Shown here: positions 41,616 to 49,290 of the stretch, in pieces
Numbering within the stretch: position 1 is the first letter of the stretch
Layout: every line of letters begins with the position of its first letter
Assembly: GCF_000304315.1 (NCBI RefSeq)
Contig: NC_018485.1
Coordinates: 2,574,501 to 2,638,500 of the forward strand
Source of the DNA: Methylocystis sp. SC2
GTDB lineage: Bacteria; Pseudomonadota; Alphaproteobacteria; Rhizobiales; Beijerinckiaceae
Reading direction: 5' to 3'
Length of the DNA stretch: 64,000 nucleotides
Translations under genes and position numbers: made by a program
Notes under the pieces: model-generated
Databases searched by the model: none
Seen by the model: only the letters and a program-made list of their open reading frames with translations
What the model was told of the DNA's origin: nothing

Positions 41616-41731
41616 CGCGTCATGGCCGGGCTTGTCCCGGCCATCCACGCCGAGAGGCTGCGCAAACGTGGCGAGGGTTTACGCAGCGGCGGCGCGTGGA
41701 TGCCCGGCACAAGGCCGGGCATGACGCGGAG
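41616..41731. repeat. Paired palindromic repeat, left of the GIY-YIG gene
   Basis: ATGGCCGGG/CCCGGCCAT (41622-41644) and ATGCCCGGC/GCCGGGCAT (41700-41722) are each hairpins. They lie in opposite orientation with matching flanks (CCGCGTCATG...ATCCACG and CGTGGATG...CATGACGCGG), so the whole 116 bases form one larger cruciform-like element. Related copies are at 28053 and 42087. Confidence 0.85.
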
Positions 41732-41751
41732 AGATTGCGCCTTGTTGCCGA

Positions 41752-42042
41752 TCAGTTCGGCAAGTCCTCGTATAAGTCATGCCAATCGGGATTCATTTCG
41801 AGTATGAGCCGGACCTTCCATGCGCGCGGCCAGTGCTTCATTGTTTTTTCGCGCTGAATCGCCGTGCGGATGTCGTCATGCGGTTCGTACCAGACGAGGC
41901 GCTTGAGGCCATAGAGTTGTGTGAACCCGCGACTACGGCCTTCACGATGCTCAAGGGCGCGGCGCGCGAGGTCGTTCGTGACGCCGAGATAAAGCGTTCC
42001 GTTTGGCCGATTGGTCATGATGTAAACCCAGCCGCCGCGCAT
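41752..42042 (-). CDS. GIY-YIG domain protein
   Basis: 96 residues, single-domain length. GGWVYIMTNRPNGTLYLGVT is the GIY-YIG start (WVYIM and LYLGV in place of GIY and YIG), followed by the conserved Arg in NDLARRALEHREG and Glu in QREKTMKHWPRAWK. It belongs to the UPF0213/YhbQ-like small GIY-YIG group, often annotated as an endonuclease though activity is rarely shown. It is flanked on both sides by ATGGCCGGG palindromes. Confidence 0.9.
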   Translation of the reverse strand: MRGGWVYIMTNRPNGTLYLGVTNDLARRALEHREGRSRGFTQLYGLKRLVWYEPHDDIRTAIQREKTMKHWPRAWKVRLILEMNPDWHDLYEDLPN

Positions 42043-42086
42043 CAGCGCAGGGTGCTGGCATTCTCAGTCAGGAGACAACCCACGTC

Positions 42087-42109
42087 ATGGCCGGGCTTGA
42101 CCCGGCTAT
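42087..42109. repeat. Palindromic repeat, right of the GIY-YIG gene
   Basis: ATGGCCGGG, CTTGA loop, CCCGGCTAT: 9-base arms with one mismatch. It shares its flanks (ACGTC before and ATCCACGCCGAGA after) with the copy at 41622, so the two are the same repeat family in the same orientation, enclosing the GIY-YIG gene. Confidence 0.8.
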
Positions 42110-42197
42110 CCACGCCGAGAAGCTGCGAGAACGCCATGAGGCTTGCCGCCGGGAACGCATGAGTTATATTCATATATAACTTCTCGTGAGACCCATC

Positions 42198-42455
42198 ATG
42201 CACACCACCTCTCTGCGCAAAGTCGGCGGCTCGGTCATGCTGGCGGTGCCGCCGGCGATTCTCGACCTGCTCAATCTTCGGGCCGGGGCGACGGTGGGCG
42301 TCTCGGTGGACAACGGCCGGCTGATCATCGAGCCGGCGGCCAGGCCCCGCTACACGCTCGAGGAGCTTCTGGCGCAATGCGACGCCTCGGCCGAGCCGTC
42401 TGAAGAAGACCGCGCCTGGCTCGACGACAGGCCGCAAGGGTCAGAGCTGATTTAG
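42198..42455 (+). CDS. AbrB/MazE-type antitoxin
   Basis: 85 residues from the ATG at 42198; a GTG at 42186 is also in frame. The swapped-hairpin AbrB fold is clear: TTSLRKVGGSVMLAVPPAIL, then LNLRAGATVGVSVDNGRLII. The C-terminus (RPRYTLEELLAQCDASAEPS, EEDRAWLDD) is the toxin-binding tail. It represses its own promoter and neutralises the toxin encoded 50 bases downstream. Confidence 0.9.
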   Translation: MHTTSLRKVGGSVMLAVPPAILDLLNLRAGATVGVSVDNGRLIIEPAARPRYTLEELLAQCDASAEPSEEDRAWLDDRPQGSELI

Positions 42456-42505
42456 CGCAAATCCTTTTTCAAAAAGCCGCTTCACACTTTTTTACGGATG
42501 TGCGC

Positions 42506-42838
42506 ATGGAGCGCGGCGACATTTATCTCGTTTCGCTGGATCCGACCTCGGGGCACGAACAACAGGGCGCCCGGCCGGTGCTCGTCATCTCGCCCGGCGC
42601 CTTCAACCGGCTGACGAAAACGCCGATCGTTCTGCCGATCACGAGCGGCGGCAATTTTGCGCGCACCGCAGGTTTCGCCGTTTCGCTGATCGGCGCCGGG
42701 ACGCAGACGACCGGCGTCATCCGTTGCGACCAGCCGCGCGCGCTCGATCTTGGCGCGCGCCGCGCCCGCCGGCTCGAAGCCGCGCCGCCAGAAATCGTCG
42801 AAGAGGCCTTGGCGAAACTCGCGGCGATATTGGAATAG
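42506..42838 (+). CDS. MazF/ChpB-type endoribonuclease toxin
   Basis: 110 residues from the ATG at 42506 (ACGGA seven bases upstream); a GTG at 42500 is an alternative. MERGDIYLVSLDPTSGHEQQ, GARPVLVISPGAFN and PIVLPITSGG are the MazF core, followed by the TTGVIRCDQPRALDLGARRA stretch. It cleaves mRNA at specific short sequences when released from the antitoxin. The frame is intact, so the module is probably functional. Confidence 0.92.
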   Translation: MERGDIYLVSLDPTSGHEQQGARPVLVISPGAFNRLTKTPIVLPITSGGNFARTAGFAVSLIGAGTQTTGVIRCDQPRALDLGARRARRLEAAPPEIVEEALAKLAAILE

Positions 42839-42924
42839 GCGGCGCGCAGACAAGCGCGGACATGACGCATAGAGGGTTCTATCAGGCGGGCGAGCAAGGC
42901 CGTTTCAACTGCGCAACCCAAGCC

Positions 42925-43109
42925 CCTCATCCTGAGGAGCGTGCGAAGCGCGCGTCTCGAAGGACGAGGGGCGACTTCAGTGACGAGAATTTCTGGTCGC
43001 CGCAGTCCTCGTCCTTCGAGACGGCTCCTCGATCTCGGGCTTGCCCGAGATCGACATTCATATGTGCAAGTCGGGTATACCCGACTTGCGGAGCCTCCTC
43101 AGGATGAGG
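42925..43109. repeat. 185-bp nested palindromic element
   Basis: The ends are perfect inverted repeats: CCTCATCCTGAGGAG (42925-42939) and CTCCTCAGGATGAGG (43095-43109). Inside lie matching segments GTCTCGAAGGACGAGG and CCTCGTCCTTCGAGAC, a hairpin CGATCTCGGG/CCCGAGATCG (43030-43053) and a 24-base perfect palindrome at 43066-43089 with GTCGGGTATACCCGAC in its centre. It carries no gene. It looks like a non-autonomous mobile or structural repeat with two smaller palindromes inserted. The whole MazF to CMD gap (42839-43174) holds only this element. Confidence 0.85.
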
Positions 43110-43174
43110 ACTGCTTGGTGGCGTAAGGCCCAGTGCGCCTGGTCCATTGGAGCGCGCGCACTCCCGTCCTGCGC

Positions 43175-43573
43175 TCACGCCACCTGATACTCCTCGTCGA
43201 TCGGCACGCCGAGCGCGGTCACAAGCCGGTTCGTCTCCGACGCCATGCCGACGATCGCCAGCACTTCGCGATATTCCGCTTCGCTCATCCCCTTCGCGCG
43301 GGCGTTCGCCGTGTGCGAATGGATGCAATAGGGACAGGCGTGGGCGATGGAGACGGCGATGTAGAGCATCTCCTTGACCTTCGGCTCCAACACGCCCGGA
43401 CCCATCACCTCTTTGACGCTCTCCCAGGTGCGCTTCAGCGTCACGGGATCATGCGCCAGCGCGCGCCAGAAATTATTGACGAAGTCGCTTTTGCGCGTCG
43501 CGCGAATGTCGGCGAAAACGTCGCGCGCCTGCGGCGAGAGGTCTTCGTCACTGAGCAGTCGAACCGTGGCCAT
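43175..43573 (-). CDS. Carboxymuconolactone decarboxylase / AhpD-like protein
   Basis: 132 residues. The peroxidase-type motif CPYCIHSH has the redox Cys pair and the His three residues on. Upstream FVNNFWRALAHDPVTLKRTW and KVKEMLYIAVSIAHACPYC are typical of the family. Probably an alkylhydroperoxidase-like antioxidant protein; the substrate is unknown. Confidence 0.92.
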   Translation of the reverse strand: MATVRLLSDEDLSPQARDVFADIRATRKSDFVNNFWRALAHDPVTLKRTWESVKEVMGPGVLEPKVKEMLYIAVSIAHACPYCIHSHTANARAKGMSEAEYREVLAIVGMASETNRLVTALGVPIDEEYQVA

Positions 43574-43606
43574 GATGTTTCCCGTTTTCAGCGAGACAGC
43601 GAGACG

Positions 43607-43738
43607 TCACTTGTTGGGCGCGTTCGGCGCGGCGGGCCATGTGCGCGGGCCCGGATTGACATGATAATTCACGCCGCAGCCCGAGAGCGCCAGGGCGACC
43701 GCGACAAGCGACATCAATTTGGCGAGCCTTGTTCGCAT
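43607..43738 (-). CDS. Small lipoprotein (43 residues)
   Basis: ATG at 43738, with a strong GGGAGAGGAAAG site upstream. The sequence is a short basic N-terminus, a hydrophobic core (LMSLVAVALAL) and lipobox LSGC, then only about 22 mature residues (GVNYHVNPGPRTWPAAPNAP). Likely a small lipoprotein of the entericidin or unknown type. It is 33 bases downstream of the CMD gene and may share its transcript. Confidence 0.75.
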   Translation of the reverse strand: MRTRLAKLMSLVAVALALSGCGVNYHVNPGPRTWPAAPNAPNK

Positions 43739-44071
43739 CTTTCCTCTCCCGTGGCGTTTAAGCTCCTTTTTGTCAGAAAAACGCCATCGGCGCGCGAGGA
43801 ATCGCTGCGTTTTCGGCCTCCGACGATGGCGCGCATTTTGCTTTGCGCGGCCGGCGACCGCGCGCATGACAGGGAGGGGCACGCAGACGTCAGCTGGTCC
43901 CGCTCGCCGAGTTTTCTGCCTCATTTCAAAGCGGTGCGCCATTTTGACCGAGCCCCCGCCGGTTGACGCGCGATTTGTTGCAGCGCACAATGTTCGCCAT
44001 ATGCCGGCGCTACACGATTCGACGGGCGGGGCGCGCGCCCGTCGAATTCTCCGCGCGGCGAGGAGGTCATG
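43739..44071. other. Intergenic region without a recognisable gene
   Basis: About 330 bases between the small lipoprotein (leftward) and the small membrane protein (rightward). It should contain both promoters. I see no clear hexamers, RNA structure or intact frame with known similarity. Confidence 0.5.
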
Positions 44072-44371
44072 ATGGAATCGGTCAAACAGTGGTTTCAGGA
44101 CTGGTCGGACGCGTGCGAATACGCCAAGGAATGCGCCCCCGACTTTTCCTTCCTGTCGTCTTTCGCCCTTGGCGAACCCTATACGGCGCTCATCAGCATC
44201 GCCGGCGTCTGCTGGCTGATCTGGGCGTTCAATGAGCGCGCGATCAAGCGCAAAGCAGCAGCCCTGCAGGCGAGCGCGGCGGCGCAGTCCGGCGTCGCGC
44301 TCGGCGCCGCGCTGCGGGAGTTGACGCGGGCGCCCGGCAAGGAAGCCAAGGAAGAAAAGCTCGCCGCGTGA
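44072..44371 (+). CDS. Small membrane protein of unknown function
   Basis: 99 residues from the second of two ATG codons (44069/44072), with GAGGAGG at the right distance for the second. One membrane helix (ALISIAGVCWLIWAFNERAI, about 38-56), then a basic Ala-rich cytoplasmic-type tail (KRKAAALQASAAAQSG, EAKEEKLAA). Family not recognised. Confidence 0.65.
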   Translation: MESVKQWFQDWSDACEYAKECAPDFSFLSSFALGEPYTALISIAGVCWLIWAFNERAIKRKAAALQASAAAQSGVALGAALRELTRAPGKEAKEEKLAA

Positions 44372-44589
44372 CGCCGCGAAGCGCGGATTGAACGCGCCCG
44401 GCCGCGCGCTATCCTTGCGTGAGAGCGCTCTTCCAAAAAGGGGGCGCGTAACGGCTGTCGGGCTTGTGACCGAACTCCCGCGAGGATACGAGACGCTTGC
44501 ATGAGGCGCCGGCTTCGGCCGCCGCAACCGGGCGGCCTCGCCTGACGCCGAAAATGATAAGAACGGACGTTGGAAGGCGAGGGAGCATC

Positions 44590-45039
44590 ATGAGCGAATT
44601 TTCCGTCGGCAACGGCGCCTGGGTCCTGGTCGGAGACGGCCGCCGGGCGCTGTTTTTTCAAAACCATGGCGACGCCGAACTCCTCGACCTTCGCGTCGTC
44701 GAAACGCGAATCGACGACAATCCGCCGACGCATGAGCAGGGAACGGATCGTCCCGGCCGAAGCTTCACGTCCTTCTCGCCCGGCCGCAGCGCCGTGCAAA
44801 ATGTCGACTGGCATGAGCTGGAGGAGGAGCGCTTCGCCCGCGCCATGGCGGACCGCATCAATCAGGCGGCGGAATCAGGAGAATTGGACGCCATCGCCAT
44901 CGTCGCGCCGCCAAAGGCGCTCGGCGAAATCCGCAAGGAGCTGTCCGTCAAGGCGCAGAGCAAGGTCGTCGGCGAACTCGCCAAGGACCTGACCCGCCAT
45001 CCGCTCAAGGATATCGAAAAGGCGCTGACCCGCGGTTGA
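44590..45039 (+). CDS. Host attachment protein family (PF10116-like)
   Basis: 149 residues from the ATG at 44590; the upstream extension is not credible. GAWVLVGDGRRALFFQNHGD at the N-terminus, HEQGTDRPGRSF, then ERFARAMADRINQAAESGEL and IAIVAPPKALGEIRKELS match the family annotated as required for attachment to host cells in Agrobacterium. The fold resembles eRF1/baeRF domains, so an RNA- or ribosome-related role is also possible. A hairpin follows the stop. Confidence 0.88.
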   Translation: MSEFSVGNGAWVLVGDGRRALFFQNHGDAELLDLRVVETRIDDNPPTHEQGTDRPGRSFTSFSPGRSAVQNVDWHELEEERFARAMADRINQAAESGELDAIAIVAPPKALGEIRKELSVKAQSKVVGELAKDLTRHPLKDIEKALTRG

Positions 45040-45042
45040 AAG

Positions 45043-45073
45043 GCAGGGGAAAGTTTTTGAGGCTTTCCCCTGC
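45043..45073 (+). terminator. Hairpin terminator without a strong U-tract
   Basis: GCAGGGGAAAG (45043-45053) pairs perfectly with CTTTCCCCTGC (45063-45073). The T-run lies in the loop instead of after the stem, so it may act as a stability element or a weak terminator for the preceding gene. Confidence 0.65.
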
Positions 45074-45281
45074 GCAGTCGGAGGCGATTCGTCCCAGCCC
45101 CGCCTCCGACGCTCGCCTCTCGGGCGAGCCTGTCGATATTGCCGCATTCTTCCCAAGAAATCAGTGCGATTGCGCACAGCGCGGGCAAACCGTCGCATTT
45201 GAGCCGCAATGATGAGGGACGGAGCGGTTAGCTTCGCCTGAGCGGCGGCGCGCAGTCGGATGGTGAGAGCACGGGCGGCGT

Positions 45282-46499
45282 ATGGGGCGCGGGCGGATCG
45301 TATTGGCGGCGCTTCTGGCGTTCGCATTCAGCGCTTGCGGGAGCCGGCCGCACGGCACCCTTATCGCGACGAATCAGGTCGCGCCCGGCGCCAGCATCGT
45401 CGATCTTCTGGTCGTCACGACCAGACAGCCGGATGACTCCGAGCCCGGCGTGATGTTTTCGGGCGAACGCGGACACGGCATGCACTTCGCCGATATCGCC
45501 GTCTCGATCCCGCCCGACCCCTCCCGCGTGATCGGCGAAGTGCAGTGGCCGGATGGGCCGACTCCCAACCCGGCCATCCAATTCGCCACCGTGCGCGCCG
45601 AGGTGCTGAGCAGGGAGGCGGCGCTCGCCGACTTCAACGCCCGCATCCGCAAGACGCCCAAGCGGCAGGTGCTGCTGTTTGTCCACGGCTTCAACACGCG
45701 TTTCGAGGAGGCGGTCTACCGCTTCGCGCAGATCGTCCACGACTCGCGCGCCGACGTCACGCCGGTGCTGTTCACCTGGCCGTCGCGCGGCCGGCTGCTG
45801 CAATACGGCTATGATCATGAGAGCGCCAGCTATTCGCGCGACGCCCTGGAGCGCGTGCTGCAGGCGCTGCAGCGCGACCGGGACGTCGGCGAGATCTCGA
45901 TCCTGGCGCATTCGATGGGCAATTGGGTGACCCTGGAAGCGCTGCGCCAGATGGCGATCCGCAACGGCCAGATCGGATCGAAAATCCAGAATATCATGCT
46001 CGCCGCGCCGGACGTCGACTTCGACGTGTTCCGGCGCCAGATCGCCGAGATCGGCATACGGCCGTCCGTCTTCACGCTGTTCGCCTCGCGCGACGATGAC
46101 GCGCTTGCCGCGTCTCGCCGCTTCTGGGGCAATACGCGACTGGGCGCCGTCGATCCGCGCGTGCAGCCCTATCGGGAAATCCTCGACCGGGATCAGGTCA
46201 GAGTCGTCGACTTAACGGGCATCGCCTCCAGCGATCCTTTGGAGCACAGCAAGTTCGCCGCCTCTCCGGAGGTCGTGCGCTCGATCGGCGCGAGGCTGGC
46301 GCAGGGTCAACCGCTGCGGGACGGACAGGCGGGCGTCGGCGATCAGCTCGGGCTGGCGACGGCCGGCGCGGTTTCGGCGGTGGGCGGCGTGGCCGGGGCG
46401 GCGGTCGCCGCGCCCTTCGCCATTGTCGATCCGGCGACGCGCGAGAATCTGAGCGAACATCTGGGCTCTGCCGCTCAAAAGCTTGATACCCAACACTAA
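45282..46499 (+). CDS. DUF900-type alpha/beta-hydrolase lipoprotein
   Basis: 405 residues. Lipobox near residue 19 (AFAFSACG), so membrane-anchored. Mature part: IVDLLVVTTRQ, the oxyanion strand VLLFVHGFNTRFEEAVYRFA, FTWPSRGRLLQYGYDHESA, the nucleophile elbow LAHSMGNWVTLEAL, and ASRDDDALAASRRFWG for the acid. These fit DUF900. The last 80 residues are Gly/Ala-rich. Probably a periplasmic esterase-like enzyme; substrate unknown. Confidence 0.88.
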   Translation: MGRGRIVLAALLAFAFSACGSRPHGTLIATNQVAPGASIVDLLVVTTRQPDDSEPGVMFSGERGHGMHFADIAVSIPPDPSRVIGEVQWPDGPTPNPAIQFATVRAEVLSREAALADFNARIRKTPKRQVLLFVHGFNTRFEEAVYRFAQIVHDSRADVTPVLFTWPSRGRLLQYGYDHESASYSRDALERVLQALQRDRDVGEISILAHSMGNWVTLEALRQMAIRNGQIGSKIQNIMLAAPDVDFDVFRRQIAEIGIRPSVFTLFASRDDDALAASRRFWGNTRLGAVDPRVQPYREILDRDQVRVVDLTGIASSDPLEHSKFAASPEVVRSIGARLAQGQPLRDGQAGVGDQLGLATAGAVSAVGGVAGAAVAAPFAIVDPATRENLSEHLGSAAQKLDTQH

Positions 46500-46635
46500 T
46501 TTAACTCAGCTGTGAGTTCGATGTGGTCGGATGAACCTATTTTGGAGGGCTGTTGCCGCAATGTCACAGCCAGCGAGGCTGAAGCCCGTTAGGGTCAACC
46601 GCTCGCGACGATCACCGCACGGGACCTCAAACGCA

Positions 46636-47532
46636 ATGTCATACAAGCGTCAGCTTCTCGCCGTTCTGGCGGTCGGCCTCGCTGCGTCCTCAGCGCGCGC
46701 CGACAATCCGAGCTGGTGGAAGCCTCCGCTCTCGGAAAACCCTGGACCCAAGCGCGCCGTCGACGGCGTCAACGGCAAGCTCGAAGGTTTTGGCGGCGGC
46801 TCCGACTGGTTGGGCTTCGCGCGGTTGAACAACGCCTCGGCCGGCGGGATGGGGTCGATCACGGCGCCGGTCGGCGATCGTTTCGGCTTTCAGGTCGACG
46901 CGATCGCGGCGGCGCATCGCGGCTTCTTCGTGAGCGGCGGCGCCGGACACGCCTTCTGGCGCGATCCGAGCGTCGGTCTCCTCGGCGGCTATGGCGCGAT
47001 CGCTCACGACAAGCGTCTCGACGACACGCGTTTCCGCGTCGGCGCTGAAAGCGCCTATTACTATGGACCGTTCTCGTTCTCCAGCATCGCTGGCTATGAG
47101 GAGAGCTCGGGCCATTTCTTCACGCCGCTGGGCTATGGACCGGGCTATCTCGCCTATCAGTGGCAGCCGCGACGCGGTCGCTTCTTCGACATGTTCGATA
47201 TCAGCGTCTATCCGACCTACAACGTCAAAATCTCGGTCGGCCATCGTTACGTCGGAGGGCGGCATGCCGCCGCGCTCAGCGGCGAGGCGCTCATCTGGAA
47301 TCTTGGCCATTCTGCGATCACCGGCTTCATCGAAAGCCGCGTGGGCGAGAATGATTACAAGGCTGTCTGGGGCGGCATTCGCATCTATCTCGGCGAGAGC
47401 GACAAGACTCTCATCAGCCGCCACCGCGAAGACGACCTGCCCAATTGGCTGAAGGACGACATGTTCGCATCGCAGAACAGCGTCCGCGTCGGCGCGACGC
47501 CGGTCTTTTTCCCGACCCTGCAGCATCCTTGA
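46636..47532 (+). CDS. Secreted beta-barrel-like protein, possibly cellulose-synthesis BcsS-like
   Basis: 298 residues from the ATG at 46636, chosen because a signal peptide (YKRQLLAVLAVGLAASSARA) follows at once. The mature part is rich in Gly, Tyr and aromatic strand ends (FGFQVDAIAAAHRGFFVSGG, GYEESSGHFFTPLGYGPGY, ISVGHRYVGGRHAAALSGE, YKAVWGGIRIYLGESDK), as in a small outer-membrane barrel. It resembles proteins annotated as cellulose biosynthesis BcsS in Rhizobiales, but no bcs genes are near, so I leave the function open. Confidence 0.65.
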   Translation: MSYKRQLLAVLAVGLAASSARADNPSWWKPPLSENPGPKRAVDGVNGKLEGFGGGSDWLGFARLNNASAGGMGSITAPVGDRFGFQVDAIAAAHRGFFVSGGAGHAFWRDPSVGLLGGYGAIAHDKRLDDTRFRVGAESAYYYGPFSFSSIAGYEESSGHFFTPLGYGPGYLAYQWQPRRGRFFDMFDISVYPTYNVKISVGHRYVGGRHAAALSGEALIWNLGHSAITGFIESRVGENDYKAVWGGIRIYLGESDKTLISRHREDDLPNWLKDDMFASQNSVRVGATPVFFPTLQHP

Positions 47533-47590
47533 AGCCGCCGCGCGGCGCCCGATATGCGGGACGCAGCGTGAGCAGGCGCGAGGAGGCCCT

Positions 47591-48091
47591 GTGAGCAGTT
47601 CGACGTCCCATCCGGAACGCCGGTCACGGCTCGCCGCCGGAATCGCCGCCGCGGCGCCTGTGCTCGCCGCCGCGCTGCTAGGCAGTTTCGCGACCACGCC
47701 GAACATTCCCTGGTACGAGACGCTCGCCAAGCCGCCGCTGACGCCGCCGAATTGGGCGTTCGGCCCGGCGTGGACCACCCTCTATGTTTTGATGGCCTAC
47801 GCCTTTTACCGCATTCTACGGCTCGGGCCGGCGACGCGGGGGCGAAGCGCCGCGATCTTCGTCTTTCTCGCGCAGCTCATTCTGAATGGGGGATGGTCCT
47901 TCGCCTTCTTCTTTGCGCGAAGCCCGCTGCTCGGACTCATCGTCATTCTGCCGATGGCGGCGCTTCTCGTCGCCGCGATCGTCCTGTTCTGGCGGCTTGA
48001 TCGCGTCGCGGCATACGCGCTTGCGCCGACCGTGTTCTGGGTGGCCTTCGCCACCTATCTCAACGCCGGGATTTTTATCCTCAATCGCTAG
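47591..48091 (+). CDS. TspO/MBR-family tryptophan-rich sensory protein
   Basis: 166 residues; GTG start after AGGAGG. Five membrane helices. Family motifs are visible: PWYETLAKPPLTPPNWAFGP, then WTTLYVLMAYAFYR, LNGGWSFAFFFARSP and LDRVAAYALAPTVFWVAFATYLN. TspO binds porphyrins and cholesterol-like ligands; in alphaproteobacteria it modulates photosynthesis or stress genes. Its 3' end overlaps the convergent gene by four bases. Confidence 0.95.
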   Translation: MSSSTSHPERRSRLAAGIAAAAPVLAAALLGSFATTPNIPWYETLAKPPLTPPNWAFGPAWTTLYVLMAYAFYRILRLGPATRGRSAAIFVFLAQLILNGGWSFAFFFARSPLLGLIVILPMAALLVAAIVLFWRLDRVAAYALAPTVFWVAFATYLNAGIFILNR

Positions 48092-49290
48092 AAGGGCGCC
48101 GAACGCGCGGCGGCGACATAGGCGTCGGCGTCTTGCGGCAACAGCAGCCGCTCCTTGACGAGCTTGTCGGCGATGACGCGCATCGTCGCGACGAAATAGG
48201 CGCGCGATCCGTAGCGCTCGACGAGCGCGGGACGCGGATCGGCGTTCTTTTCGCGATCCGGCTTCGTCGCCGCGAAGGGAATCGCGGCGCCTGCGGCGCA
48301 AGCCGGGGCTTTCTTGTCCTTTTGCGCGTTGAAGCCCGTGAAGGTCGCGATCGGGAGCGCAAGGTCGGGCAGGCGTAGGCCGGCGATCTCATTGCCGTCG
48401 GAGTCGATCTTGGGAACGCGGCGCGCGCCCTCAAGCGGCGCGGGCAGACCGGGAATTTTCGGCCATTTCAAATCCTGCGAGGACGCCAGATCGGCGTCGA
48501 GCGGCGCGTGCGAATCGGGCGGCGCGACGCCCTTGGCCGTCCACGCGTCGAGCGCAACGAACAGCGCGCGCAGCGCGGGGGCCGAGGGGCGCGCGTTCAC
48601 AGGCGCGACGCAAGTCGCCGTCGCGGTCGACGCGGCGATGCCGGCAAGATAGAAGCGCCGACCGTTCGCCGGCGCGCCGCTCGCGAATTCGACGCGCGGC
48701 TTCTCGCGCCAATAGGCGTCGGCGCCCCAGGTCGCGATAAAGCGCGTCGGGGCGGCGGGCTCGCGGCTCGCGTCATGGAGCAACAGGCCGTCGAATGCAG
48801 AGGAGGCGCCCGACATCGCATCGGCGTCCGAGCCCTGTGCGCGGCCGAGCACGCGTTTCATCTTGAGCGCGCCGCGCAGATGGCCGACGACATCGCGCAA
48901 GGCCGGCGCTCGAGCTTTGTCCGGGAGCTTGCCAAGATCGAGCGTCAGCACGGCGAGTCCGCGCTCGAGCGCCAGCGGTTTCACGTCGTCGCTCGCTTGC
49001 GTCTCGAACAGAAGCGCCTTTGCGCCGCTTGGCGGCTTTGCCGGCTTCGCGAGCGTTCCGGCGATGTCGTAAGACGCTCCGTCGAGCTTCACCGTCGCTT
49101 GAACCGCCTCATTCACGCCGTCGGGACGCGTCTCGAATTTCAGCAGTTCGGCGTTGGCGCCGCAAGCGAAGGCCAGCGACCCGACGAGCGCAGCGCCTCT
49201 AACGGGCGCGCGCGTCCTTTTCGATCCAGCTGGCGATCTTGCGAAGGTCGGCGAGGAAGCCCCGCCATGCTTGGCGTTTATCCGATTCAT
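48088..49290 (-). CDS. Secreted alpha/beta-hydrolase-domain protein (PF20091-like)
   Basis: 400 residues if the ATG at 49290 is used. That start lies inside the udg gene (92-base overlap), but the overlap encodes a basic n-region and a signal-peptide core (GAALVGSLAFACGANA). Mature part: LLLHDASREPAAPTRFI, WPKIPGLPAPLEGARRVPKI, DSDGNEIAGLRLPDLALPIA, TFTGFNAQKDKKAPAC and ADAYVAAARSAPF, which match the C-terminal portion of the large abhydrolase_10 family. It is shorter than the family norm and I do not see a clear GxSxG elbow. It may be degenerate or non-catalytic. Same transcript as udg. Confidence 0.7.
   Translation of the reverse strand: MNRINAKHGGASSPTFARSPAGSKRTRAPVRGAALVGSLAFACGANAELLKFETRPDGVNEAVQATVKLDGASYDIAGTLAKPAKPPSGAKALLFETQASDDVKPLALERGLAVLTLDLGKLPDKARAPALRDVVGHLRGALKMKRVLGRAQGSDADAMSGASSAFDGLLLHDASREPAAPTRFIATWGADAYWREKPRVEFASGAPANGRRFYLAGIAASTATATCVAPVNARPSAPALRALFVALDAWTAKGVAPPDSHAPLDADLASSQDLKWPKIPGLPAPLEGARRVPKIDSDGNEIAGLRLPDLALPIATFTGFNAQKDKKAPACAAGAAIPFAATKPDREKNADPRPALVERYGSRAYFVATMRVIADKLVKERLLLPQDADAYVAAARSAPF

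Noticed and set aside
43030..43053. Rho-independent terminator
   Set aside because: The hairpin lacks a T-run and lies inside the larger palindromic element.
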